This document shows positions 5,032-12,054 of a stretch of DNA of 12,054 nucleotides, piece after piece (within the stretch, counting starts at the first letter, position 1; every line of letters starts with the position of its first letter). Position numbers and translations under genes: made by a program. This stretch comes from Bacillota bacterium (lineage in GTDB: Bacteria > Bacillota > Clostridia > Oscillospirales > Ruminococcaceae): assembly GCA_023394255.1 (NCBI GenBank), contig JAEXAZ010000298.1, forward strand, positions 1 to 12,054, written 5' to 3'. The notes beneath the pieces were generated by a model. The model did no database searches, was not told the origin of the DNA, and worked only from the letters and a program-made list of their open reading frames with translations.

Positions 5032-6912
5032 ATGGAAAAACTGCTTACACCAATTACGCTTGGAAATGTGAAGGTTAAGAATCGAGTGGTTCTCCCATCA
5101 ATGTGTGTCCATTTTTGTGACAGTGAAGGGTATATCAACGACTGCATGCTGGAATATATCAGATGCAGAGCCGCCGGAGGAATCGGGCTGATTATCGTGG
5201 GCGGAAGCCCGCATGGGAAATGCGGCGCAGGCCGTCCCGCGCTGTCGGATGACAAATTTATTCCGGGCTGGAAAAAGCTCGCGGACACGGTGCATCAATA
5301 CGGAGCGACATTGTTCTGCCAGCTTCATCCCGCAAAATTTCAGGCGGGGCGCGGACACGCCATTGAAAGCCCTTCGGACTATTCGGAAGAGGATATTGCG
5401 GAGTTGGTGGAAAGCTATGCCAGAGGCGCCCTGCGCTGCAAACGGGCGGGTGTTGACGGTGTGGATATTCACGGCGCTCATGCGCATGAGATTGCGCTGT
5501 TTCTGTCCCCGCTTTACAACAAACGTACCGACCGGTATGGCAAAGATTATGCGGGCAGGGCGCTTTTCCCAATCCAGATTGTCCAGGCGATCAAGAAGGT
5601 TTGCGGCAAGGACTTCCCGGTCAGCTTCTGCATCAGCGGAAGCGAGATGGTTGAGGGTGGAAGGGAAATTGAAGAAACGGTCAAAATCGCGGTTCTGCTT
5701 GAAGAAGCCGGGGCCGACGTAATCCATGTATCGGCCGGCATGCCCGAATCGGGAGGTTACATTTCCGCGCCGATGGATGTGGAAGACTGTTTCAATGTGG
5801 AAAACGCGGCGAAAGTAAGAGCGGCCGTTTCGATTCCGGTCATGGCGGTGAACCGGATAGTCGATATTGCCGAAGCGGTTAAGATTGTCGACAGCGGCAA
5901 GGCGGATATGGTCGCGATGGGAAGGGCGCATCTGGCGGACCCGGATCTCGTAAACAAATATCTTGGGATCAACCCTCTGCCGGTGCGCAGATGCGTTGGC
6001 TGCAACCAGGGCTGCCGCGATTCCAAGGTCCGCAAAAAGATCATCTGCATGCAGAATCCGCTGCTGGGAAGAGAATATGAACTGAAGATGGCGCCCGCAA
6101 CCGCGGAGAATAAAAAAGCCAAAATTATCATTGCGGGCGCAGGCCCCGCGGGACTGGAGATGGCGTGCGATCTGGCGACCCGGGGATTTACGCCTCTCGT
6201 TTATGAAAAGTCCGATAAAGCGGGCGGGCTTATTAATCTGGCGTCAATACCGCCCCACAAGCAGAATATGAACAGCATCACAAAATACCGCGTGGACTAT
6301 TTAAAAATGCTGGGAGTTCCCATCCACTACGGCAAAGAAGTCACCATGGAGCTTTTGGAAACGGAAAAACCGGATGTGCTGGTGGTTGCGACAGGCAGCA
6401 CACCAATCATTCCGCCGGTTCCGGGCATCGGCGGTCAAAATGTGTTCAACTGTGACCAGGTGATGTCCGGGACAGCAATTCCGGGCAAAAGAATTGCCGT
6501 GATGGGCGGGGGGCTGATCGGCTGCGAGACGGCGGATTACCTGGCCGCGCAGGGAAAAGAAGTCGTCGTGATCGACATGATCTCAAAAATTGCGGCCAAC
6601 CTCAATTCAAGCCGGCGTAATTTCATGCTCAAGCGGATGAGCCGGATGCCGATTGAGTATAAGCTTGAAAGCAAGGTAGAGGAAATCCGTCTTCCGGAAG
6701 TTGTGATCTCGAATGCGGAAGGGGTGCAGACGCTTACGGGATTTGACGCGCTCGTGGTCGCGGTGGGCAGGAAATCGGTCAATAACCTGCAGGCCGCGGC
6801 GGACAGACTGCCCAACACACAGGTGGTTGTTCTCGGCGATGCAAAGGAAGTCGGCCTTGCGCTGAACGCGATCTATTATGCGGCGGAAGCTGCCGCGCGT
6901 GTGCTGGCATAA
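5032..6912 (+). CDS. FMN/FAD/4Fe-4S ene-reductase (2,4-dienoyl-CoA reductase / Old Yellow Enzyme type)
   Basis: This 626-residue soluble flavoenzyme should reduce an activated C=C bond with NAD(P)H, as FadH and clostridial enoate reductases do. Residues 1-345 are an Old Yellow Enzyme barrel with SMCVHF (C25) near the FMN, HGAH (H147, H150) as likely substrate-carbonyl ligands, LSPLYNKRTDRYG at 159-170 and AMGRAHLADPDL at 295-306. A 4Fe-4S motif follows: C321-x2-C324-x3-C328-x10-C339. The FAD domain opens at GAGPAG (369-374), an inner dinucleotide fold has GGGLIG (492-497), and GD near 602 is the usual C-terminal flavin contact. The residue two after H150 is His152, where family members usually have the proton-donating Tyr. 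The ribosome binding site is weak and A/G-rich. The next genes encode a dehydratase, suggesting that this enzyme reduces the alkene it makes. Bile-acid or enoate reductase activity is an alternative. Confidence 0.88.
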   Translation: MEKLLTPITLGNVKVKNRVVLPSMCVHFCDSEGYINDCMLEYIRCRAAGGIGLIIVGGSPHGKCGAGRPALSDDKFIPGWKKLADTVHQYGATLFCQLHPAKFQAGRGHAIESPSDYSEEDIAELVESYARGALRCKRAGVDGVDIHGAHAHEIALFLSPLYNKRTDRYGKDYAGRALFPIQIVQAIKKVCGKDFPVSFCISGSEMVEGGREIEETVKIAVLLEEAGADVIHVSAGMPESGGYISAPMDVEDCFNVENAAKVRAAVSIPVMAVNRIVDIAEAVKIVDSGKADMVAMGRAHLADPDLVNKYLGINPLPVRRCVGCNQGCRDSKVRKKIICMQNPLLGREYELKMAPATAENKKAKIIIAGAGPAGLEMACDLATRGFTPLVYEKSDKAGGLINLASIPPHKQNMNSITKYRVDYLKMLGVPIHYGKEVTMELLETEKPDVLVVATGSTPIIPPVPGIGGQNVFNCDQVMSGTAIPGKRIAVMGGGLIGCETADYLAAQGKEVVVIDMISKIAANLNSSRRNFMLKRMSRMPIEYKLESKVEEIRLPEVVISNAEGVQTLTGFDALVVAVGRKSVNNLQAAADRLPNTQVVVLGDAKEVGLALNAIYYAAEAAARVLA

Positions 6913-6929
6913 TCCCCTATGGCCTGATT

Positions 6930-6977
6930 CTGTGCGGCCTGCTCTTCGCCGGGCTGCACAGGGTCTGTTGCTTTTTT
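6930..6977 (+). terminator. Possible terminator/antiterminator pair between the ene-reductase and dehydratase genes
   Basis: Two hairpins share bases. A 10-bp stem (6930-6939 with 6952-6961, one G-U, 12-nt loop) is the stronger. A smaller stem (GCACAG 6956-6961 with CTGTTGC 6965-6971, one bulged T, loop GGT) abuts six T residues at 6972-6977. Only one can form at a time, because 6956-6961 belongs to both. The layout resembles an attenuator, but the terminator stem is weak and no ligand-binding domain is recognisable. Confidence 0.4.
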
Positions 6978-6998
6978 ATGGAAGAAGACTCAAATCTT

Positions 6999-7014
6999 AC
7001 CGGCTGAAACCGGT
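6999..7014 (+). other. Small hairpin just before the dehydratase ribosome binding site
   Basis: ACCGG (6999-7003) pairs perfectly with CCGGT (7010-7014) across the loop CTGAAA, ending a few bases before GGAAGGAGAG. It might influence access to the ribosome binding site. A hairpin this short could arise by chance. Confidence 0.3.
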
Positions 7015-7028
7015 GGAAGGAGAGCAGT

Positions 7029-8276
7029 ATGGGTACTGTTGTGGAAAAGATATTCAGTGCCAAGCTCGGGCGGGAAGTAACCGCCGGGGAGATCGTGATG
7101 GTCGATGTGGACGCCAGCATGATCCAGGACATGAATGGGCCATCCGTGGTGACAAGATTCGAGGGGTTTGCCGATGTGGTAAAATCACCGGGCAAACACT
7201 TGATGGCTCTGGACCATTTTTCTCCCTGCCCGACCGGGGCGGCGGCAAATAACCATTTACGGATGCGGGAGTTTGCCCGTAAGCATGAAATCTGCGATGT
7301 CATTGAGGAGGGGCAGGGGATCTGCCACCAGCGCATGATTGAATCCGGAAAGGTGAAGCCGGGACGTATCGTGGTCGGAACCGATTCCCACTGCTGCCAC
7401 TACGGCGTGCTCAATGCGTTCGGCGTTGGTATCGACGCGGTGGAAGAAGCGGTGGTCCTGGCCAGCAACCGCTGCTGGTTTAAGGTTCCGGAAACCATCC
7501 GGGTGAGGTTTACCGGCAAGCCCGGCCGCTATGTGACTTCGAAAGACCTGGCATTGGTTATGATCCGGGAACTGACCCAGTCCGGCGCGATTTACCGATG
7601 CCTGGAATTCTGCGGCGATACACTTGGGCACCTGTCCATGGACGGGCGCGCCGTTATCTGCAACATGTCGGTCGAAGCGGGTGCAAAGGGCGCGATTATG
7701 CCATTTGACGATACGCTGCGCGGATGGCTGGAGGCGCGTGAAATAACCGGTTATACCCCGATGCTGCCCGACCCCGACGCGCAATATGTGCGTACGCTGG
7801 AGATCGACGTATCCGCTATTGAGCCGGTTGTGGCGGTTCCTTCGGAAATCGACCATGTCGTGCCCGTCCGGCAGGTCTGCGGGCAGTTGGTGGACGAAGT
7901 GTTCATCGGCGGATGTACCAACGGAAGGCTGGAGGATATTGAACAGGCGGCGGCAGTCCTCAAGGGGAAAAAAATAGCCCCCACGGTCCGCCTGGTCGTT
8001 GCCCCGGCATCCAGGGTGATTGCCTTGAAAATGGAACAGACTGGAATCTACAAAACCCTTCTGGAAGCGGGGGCGAACATTCTGCCGCCCGGCTGCGGCC
8101 CCTGTACCGGGCTGCATGGCGGGATAATCGGGGATAACGAGGTGGTCCTTTCCACAGCCAACCGGAATGTTCAGGGCCGGATGGGCAGCCGGGAAGGCAA
8201 AATATTTATCGGCTCACCGGTCGTGGCGGCCTATTCCGCCCTGGCGGGAGAGATTACGGTGGGAGGTGTTTGCTGA
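7029..8276 (+). CDS. Aconitase-superfamily hydro-lyase, large subunit (LeuC / homoaconitase / dimethylmalate dehydratase type)
   Basis: The 415-residue large subunit starts at ATG 7029 behind GGAGAG and should hold a [4Fe-4S] cluster for reversible dehydration of a hydroxy-di- or tricarboxylate. Its length matches the compact LeuC2/HacA group rather than full aconitase. Cluster ligands are visible as C296 (GGCTNGRLED) and C356 and C359 (PPGCGPCTG). LDHFSP (61-66), GTDSH (117-121) and NRNVQGRMGS (378-387) are family signatures. The GTDSH block continues CCHYG, where this group usually has TCTYG or similar. The small subunit overlaps its stop codon by one base. The position behind an ene-reductase and a tricarboxylate transporter argues for a catabolic substrate. 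No other leucine or lysine biosynthesis gene is near. Candidates are citrate/aconitate, citramalate, dimethylmalate and homocitrate; sequence does not decide among them. Confidence 0.88.
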   Translation: MGTVVEKIFSAKLGREVTAGEIVMVDVDASMIQDMNGPSVVTRFEGFADVVKSPGKHLMALDHFSPCPTGAAANNHLRMREFARKHEICDVIEEGQGICHQRMIESGKVKPGRIVVGTDSHCCHYGVLNAFGVGIDAVEEAVVLASNRCWFKVPETIRVRFTGKPGRYVTSKDLALVMIRELTQSGAIYRCLEFCGDTLGHLSMDGRAVICNMSVEAGAKGAIMPFDDTLRGWLEAREITGYTPMLPDPDAQYVRTLEIDVSAIEPVVAVPSEIDHVVPVRQVCGQLVDEVFIGGCTNGRLEDIEQAAAVLKGKKIAPTVRLVVAPASRVIALKMEQTGIYKTLLEAGANILPPGCGPCTGLHGGIIGDNEVVLSTANRNVQGRMGSREGKIFIGSPVVAAYSALAGEITVGGVC

Positions 8277-8761
8277 TGCTGGAAGGAAGAGCGAGAATTC
8301 TGGGGGACAATATCAGCGGGGACCATATCATCAGTAAGGAATACATTCGTCTGGGCATTCCCATTCCGCAGATGGTCCCGTATCTTTTCAAAGTTTGCCG
8401 GCCTGATCTGGGGGAGACATTGAAGCCGGGAGATATGATCGTGGCCGGGGAAAACTTCGGCTGCGGTTCCTCCCGCGAATATGTCATGCTGCTGCTCAGG
8501 GAAGCCGGTATCAAATGTATCGTAGCCCGCTCATTTGCGAGAGGCTTTTACCGTTCCTGTATCAATCAGGGGCTGCTTCCAATTGCGTGCACAATTCAGG
8601 CGCAGGAAAATGACCGTTTATCGGTTGACCTGGATGCGGGAACTGTCGCCGTGAATGGAAAAGACAGCGGGTGCTTTGAAAAATTTCCGCCGCTTATTCT
8701 GCAAATCATGGCGGACGGAGGGCTGATCAATTATTACTTGAAGCGGGAAAAGCTGGGGTAG
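8276..8761 (+). CDS. Aconitase-superfamily hydro-lyase, small (swivel) subunit (LeuD type)
   Basis: This 161-residue swivel-domain partner of the preceding subunit carries substrate-recognition residues. ATG 8276 was chosen because GGGAGGTG (8261-8268) lies 7 nt upstream and it overlaps the large-subunit stop as TGATG, typical of translational coupling. The in-frame TTG at 8270 is too close to the ribosome binding site. Landmarks are GDNISGDHIIS (10-20, usually DNIDTDxIIP), the loop EYIRLG (22-27), GENFGCGSSRE (58-68) and RSFARGFYRSCINQGL (85-100). In archaeal relatives this loop helps separate homoaconitase (YLRT) from isopropylmalate isomerase (YLVY). Here an Arg follows YI, which leans towards an extra-carboxylate substrate, though weakly. 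The two subunits should form a heterodimer or a higher assembly in the cytoplasm. Confidence 0.88.
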   Translation: MLEGRARILGDNISGDHIISKEYIRLGIPIPQMVPYLFKVCRPDLGETLKPGDMIVAGENFGCGSSREYVMLLLREAGIKCIVARSFARGFYRSCINQGLLPIACTIQAQENDRLSVDLDAGTVAVNGKDSGCFEKFPPLILQIMADGGLINYYLKREKLG

Positions 8762-8808
8762 AAAACCGGGGGTTCATTGCAAAAGAATTCAGACTGAGGA
8801 GGCTTCCC

Positions 8809-9909
8809 GTGGAAAATTTTTTGCTGACATGCGTGGTTGGACTCTGCTGCGGCCTGCTGTTCCTGAAATTTAAAATTCCGGGCGGGATGATGGTGGGATC
8901 AATTGTGGGCGTCAGTGCGCTCACAATCGTATTCCATGCGTCATATATGCCATATGCGGCCAAGCTGGCAGCCCAGATAACTGCCGGTGCCTTCATTGGG
9001 TGTTCGGTGGAAAAAAGCGATTTCGTGCGCATGAAGTCTATCTACAAGCCGGCATTGGTGTTGCTGTCGATGATGCTTTGCGTGAATGTGTGTCTGGGAC
9101 TGATCATCTATTGGATCGGCCCCATGGATCTTTTGACATCGCTGTTATGCGCGGTGCCCGGAGGAACCAGTGAAATGCCGCTGATTGCCGTGGATATGGG
9201 GGCGGACGCGCCAAAAGTGCTGGTGCTGCAATTTTTCCGGATGGCTGCCGGGGTCGGCATTTTTCCGAGCGTCATTGCGTGGAGGGCGCGTCGTCTGGAA
9301 AAACGGCTGGCCCCGGCGCCCGTTAACGGGGTTTCCGAACCGGATGCGGCCGGCGCTGAAAACCGATTACAGGATCTGCCGCCTGAAAAGGCCCCGCCGA
9401 CCCCATTCAGGTGGAAATTTTTTTTGCTTACCGCACTGATTGCCGCTTTGTCCGGTCTGGGCGGATATGCGCTGAAAATGCCGGCGGGGGCGCTGCTATG
9501 CGCAATGTTCGGCATCATCGCGGCAAAGCTGCCGGGGATTCCTGTCAGCATGCCAAAACAGGTAAGGCGCGGCGCTCAGGTATTGGCGGGCGCTTATATC
9601 GGTTCCTCAGTTTCCTATCAGGACCTTGCCGAGCTCAATCATCTGATCATACCGGCACTGATTTTAATACTGGGCTACTTTGCAAACAGCTGGTTCACCG
9701 GACGTCTGCTTTCCCGCTGGTTTCATCTGAACATCAAAGAGGGAATGCTTGTCGCGACTCCGGCGGGAGCCAGCGATATGGCATTGATCAGCGCCGACAT
9801 CGGCGTACAGAGCACCGACGTAATTGTGCTGCAGGTCATACGCATGCTGACGGCCGTTTCCGTGTTTCCGCAGATCATGCGCGCAATTGCCATGCTGGCA
9901 GGTGAATGA
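8809..9909 (+). CDS. AbrB-family duplicated membrane protein
   Basis: This 366-residue integral membrane protein starts at GTG 8809 behind GAGGAGG (8796-8802, 6-nt spacer). It resembles the membrane AbrB family (Pfam AbrB, often annotated ammonia monooxygenase or AidB regulator), which is unrelated to the Bacillus DNA-binding AbrB. It is an internal duplication. Half 1 has AGAFIGCSV (59-67), PGGTSEMPLIAVDMGAD (117-133) and VLQFFRM (139-145). Half 2 has the matching AGAYIGSSV (260-268), PAGASDMALISADIG (318-332) and VLQVIRM (340-346). A polar linker at about 160-200 joins the halves. Proteins of this type often lie beside TTT transporter genes, and a transport or export role for a pathway acid is plausible. 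No biochemical function is established for this protein. It lies 47 bp after the small subunit and is likely the last gene of the cluster. Confidence 0.82.
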   Translation: MENFLLTCVVGLCCGLLFLKFKIPGGMMVGSIVGVSALTIVFHASYMPYAAKLAAQITAGAFIGCSVEKSDFVRMKSIYKPALVLLSMMLCVNVCLGLIIYWIGPMDLLTSLLCAVPGGTSEMPLIAVDMGADAPKVLVLQFFRMAAGVGIFPSVIAWRARRLEKRLAPAPVNGVSEPDAAGAENRLQDLPPEKAPPTPFRWKFFLLTALIAALSGLGGYALKMPAGALLCAMFGIIAAKLPGIPVSMPKQVRRGAQVLAGAYIGSSVSYQDLAELNHLIIPALILILGYFANSWFTGRLLSRWFHLNIKEGMLVATPAGASDMALISADIGVQSTDVIVLQVIRMLTAVSVFPQIMRAIAMLAGE

Positions 9910-9931
9910 GTCGGGTCCGGCTACATTTTTT
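9909..9931 (+). terminator. Weak candidate terminator after the AbrB-family gene
   Basis: AGTCG (9909-9913) pairs with CGGCT (9918-9922) across a GGTC loop, five pairs with one G-U. ACA and then six T residues (9926-9931) follow. The stem is short and three bases separate it from the T-run. Its place at the end of the cluster, just before the helicase promoter, supports the call. Confidence 0.4.
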
Positions 9932-9942
9932 GGAATGCTGCA

Positions 9943-9971
9943 TTGTGTTTTTGATTTTCATATGTTAAAAT
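9943..9971 (+). promoter_or_regulatory. Promoter of the HelD-like gene
   Basis: TTGTGT (9943-9948) and TAAAAT (9966-9971) are separated by exactly 17 bp. TG at 9963-9964 makes the -10 box extended. The -10 matches consensus at five of six bases and the -35 at three. Predicted transcription starts near 9978, about 27 nt before the TTG start, so the helicase gene is probably its own transcription unit. Confidence 0.55.
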
Positions 9972-10004
9972 ATTAATTTTCAATGATTAATGGGGGATGG
10001 TTGT

Positions 10005-12054
10005 TTGCAGCAATCCATATTCAAAGAGGAACAAGAGACGCTGAAGGAAAAAATCGCACAGTATCGGAAATGCATCGAAGATACCCGGCTGCTGAGGGAC
10101 AGCCTGCCCGGGCTGTACCATTCGCAGCCCATGCTTTTGGCCGAATTGTCGGCGCAGACGAATAACCATCTTTTTCATCTGGAGCGGGGAGCCGGGAAGC
10201 CCTATTTCGCCCGCATCGATTTTGAAGAAGACGGTTCCGGAAAAGCCGCACAATGCTATATTGGAAAGATCGGTGTCGTGGATGAAAATCAGGAGACGGT
10301 TACGGTCGACTGGCGGGCGCCTGTGGCCACGCTGTATTACGACAGCAATCCGGGGAAAGTTTCCTATCAGGCGCCGGGGGGAACCATTTCGGGGGAACTG
10401 CAGTTAAAGCGGCAGCTTGAAATTGAAAATGGGGCCCTGCTCTCAGTTAATGACGTGGAAACGGTTACCAATGATGATCTGCTCAAGCCCTATCTGAGCG
10501 CCGGTTCCGATAACCGCCTCAAGAACATTGTTGCTTCCATTCAGGGGGAGCAAAACCGGATCATACGCGAACAGATCGATCGCAATCTCATTGTACAGGG
10601 GGCGGCGGGAAGCGGGAAAACGACAGTCGCCCTCCACCGGATCGCCTATCTGGTCTACAACCACCGGGACGCTATTAAATCGGGACAATACATGGTGATT
10701 GGGCCGAATCGATTTTTTATCAGCTATATTTCGTCCATATTGCCCGATCTTGATGTTGACAGCGTTCCGGAACATACCTTCGAAAGCCTGTGCCAGGGGT
10801 ATATTGGGGAAAATTTCAACCTGGCGGATATTTCCGGGCGTCTGACCGAGGTCGTGAACGGAACATACGGGAGCGTCGTCGACCGTTTTAAAACCACTCT
10901 GCGATACAGGGATGCGCTCGCCGCGTTTATGGACAGATTCGATCAGAATGTCATTCCGGATAAGGACTTTGTTGTCAGAGGGTTCCGGATCCTTCCCTGC
11001 GAAATGATAAAAGATACCTACGCAAAAGTGGATTTTTCCCTGAATACGACGGTTCAGGCCCGCGTTTCCCAATGTATCCTGTACCTTTCATCCTACATAG
11101 ATAATCACAGGGAAGCACTGAAAGAGCGGCTGAACGAGCACTTCAGACTGCTGTTGCTGAAAGGCCGCGACGCTTCGGAACTGGACAAGCAGAAAAAAGA
11201 CCGCGCGGCAATCTTAAAAGAGCTGGAAAACGGATGCAGGCAATCGCTGAAAAAACACTTTTCCATTACAGAAACGAAGATTCTGAAACTTTATGAACTG
11301 TTTCTGCAAAGCTGTGAAAAGGATCTTCCGGATGATTTTCCGGAAAAGAATAAACTCAAAGCAGATACGCTTGCCGGGCTCCGCAAGAAAAACCTCGATT
11401 TCACAGACCTGCCCGCGCTGATGTATCTGAAACTGCGTATGAAAGGCTCCGATCGGTATGAACTTTTCCGTCATACGGTGATTGATGAAGCGCAAGACTT
11501 TGGCGAATTCCATTTTTATGTATTGCGCTCGCTGCTCAGCCAAAGCACGTTTACAATTGTCGGTGACCTTGCCCAGTCGATTTACAGCTACCGAAGCATA
11601 GAAAGCTGGGAAAGCGTCCGTGAACAGGCCTTTGACAGCAAAGCGGTTATTATTGAAATGCGCAAAAGCTATCGAACGACTGTAGAAATTATGACCGCGG
11701 CCAATAAAGTTTCCTCCCTGCTGGGTCTCGCGGAGGCACTTCCGGTAATCCGGCATGGAGCCCCTGTCAGGTATACCGGATGTACCGCATCGCAGCAGCC
11801 GGATCTGATCTGCCGGTTGGTGAGAGAATACACAAAACAAAGCTTTAAGACGATTGCCGTCATCTGCAAAACGGCACAGCGGTCAACCGACATGAATCTG
11901 GCGCTCCGGCAGCGCGGGATAGAGGCTGAGGATGTCACTTCCGACACCGAGGGATACCAGGGCGGCGTCTGTACCATTACGGGATACCTGTCCAAGGGGC
12001 TGGAATTTGACGCCGTTATCATTTGCGACGCGTCTGAAACGGTATATGCCTCGG
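10005..12054 (+). CDS. helD: HelD-like superfamily 1 DNA helicase / RNA polymerase-associated ATPase (3' partial)
   Basis: At least 683 residues are present and the frame runs open off the window. Family members are often about 700-780 residues, so perhaps 20-100 are missing. HelD uses ATP to strip stalled RNA polymerase from DNA and recycle it. The N-terminal part (FKEEQETLKEKIAQY) is a likely coiled coil of the type that enters the polymerase secondary channel. VDWRAPVATLYY near 102-113 is a hallmark of the family. Helicase motifs follow: Walker A GAAGSGKTT (199-207), Walker B VIDEAQD (492-498), GDLAQSIYSYR (520-530), RKSYR (553-557) and KGLEFD (664-669). TTG 10005 was chosen because GGGGGATGG lies just upstream at suitable spacing. 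The in-frame ATG at 9990 has no ribosome binding site and would add five residues. A promoter of its own suggests independence from the upstream cluster. Confidence 0.88.
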   Translation, partial: MQQSIFKEEQETLKEKIAQYRKCIEDTRLLRDSLPGLYHSQPMLLAELSAQTNNHLFHLERGAGKPYFARIDFEEDGSGKAAQCYIGKIGVVDENQETVTVDWRAPVATLYYDSNPGKVSYQAPGGTISGELQLKRQLEIENGALLSVNDVETVTNDDLLKPYLSAGSDNRLKNIVASIQGEQNRIIREQIDRNLIVQGAAGSGKTTVALHRIAYLVYNHRDAIKSGQYMVIGPNRFFISYISSILPDLDVDSVPEHTFESLCQGYIGENFNLADISGRLTEVVNGTYGSVVDRFKTTLRYRDALAAFMDRFDQNVIPDKDFVVRGFRILPCEMIKDTYAKVDFSLNTTVQARVSQCILYLSSYIDNHREALKERLNEHFRLLLLKGRDASELDKQKKDRAAILKELENGCRQSLKKHFSITETKILKLYELFLQSCEKDLPDDFPEKNKLKADTLAGLRKKNLDFTDLPALMYLKLRMKGSDRYELFRHTVIDEAQDFGEFHFYVLRSLLSQSTFTIVGDLAQSIYSYRSIESWESVREQAFDSKAVIIEMRKSYRTTVEIMTAANKVSSLLGLAEALPVIRHGAPVRYTGCTASQQPDLICRLVREYTKQSFKTIAVICKTAQRSTDMNLALRQRGIEAEDVTSDTEGYQGGVCTITGYLSKGLEFDAVIICDASETVYAS

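Noticed and set aside
5098..5931. Long reverse-strand open frame (277 codons)
   Set aside because: It lies wholly opposite the ene-reductase barrel, shows no recognisable domain, and is explained by the G+C-rich codon pattern of the real gene.
7257..8117. Long reverse-strand open frame (286 codons)
   Set aside because: It is opposite the dehydratase large subunit, whose cluster motifs are clear; the reverse translation has no family features.
8270..8275. TTG start for the dehydratase small subunit
   Set aside because: It is only one base from the GGGAGGTG site; ATG 8276 has proper spacing and the coupled TGATG overlap.
10443..11840. Reverse-strand open frames of about 210 codons
   Set aside because: They lie opposite conserved HelD helicase motifs and have no plausible product of their own.

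Overview
The window looks like an accessory catabolic region of an anaerobic Gram-positive bacterium, probably of the Clostridia (Oscillospirales-like). The reasons are strong GGAGG-type ribosome binding sites, frequent TTG and GTG starts, a lipoprotein with an Ala/Ser-rich linker, abundant iron-sulfur proteins, and a HelD helicase (a mainly Firmicutes/Actinobacteria RNA polymerase partner). The taxon is inferred. All supported genes are on the + strand. No RNA gene, mobile element or CRISPR array was seen, and no transcription regulator is encoded in the window.

Layout. (1) 145-1519: a two-gene unit with a 2[4Fe-4S] ferredoxin-like protein carrying an unassigned C-terminal domain, and a Cys-rich protein of unknown function. 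(2) 1673-4956: a complete tripartite tricarboxylate transporter, in the order TctC lipoprotein, TctB, TctA. It is preceded by a nested 75-nt inverted repeat and a candidate extended -10 promoter. The tctC-tctB gap holds three stem-loops, and the tctB start appears to be joined to a distant Shine-Dalgarno by a hairpin. (3) 5032-6912: an FMN/FAD/4Fe-4S ene-reductase of the 2,4-dienoyl-CoA reductase/Old Yellow Enzyme type. (4) 7029-8761: large and small subunits of an aconitase-superfamily hydro-lyase (LeuC/LeuD, homoaconitase, dimethylmalate dehydratase type), overlapping by one base. (5) 8809-9909: a duplicated AbrB-family membrane protein. (6) 10005 to the window end: a HelD-like superfamily 1 helicase with its own promoter, cut by the window edge and probably outside the metabolic cluster.

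Working model (inference). TctABC imports a di- or tricarboxylate. The aconitase-like enzyme removes water from a hydroxy-acid to give a conjugated C=C acid, and the ene-reductase reduces that double bond. The set would be a dehydration-reduction electron sink, for example citrate to aconitate to tricarballylate, or an analogous branched acid. The ferredoxin-like pair may supply or sense electrons. The substrate cannot be read from sequence alone. Unusual points are the replacement of the usual ene-reductase Tyr by His, an odd SHCCHYG motif in the dehydratase large subunit, and several structured intergenic elements with possible regulatory roles.
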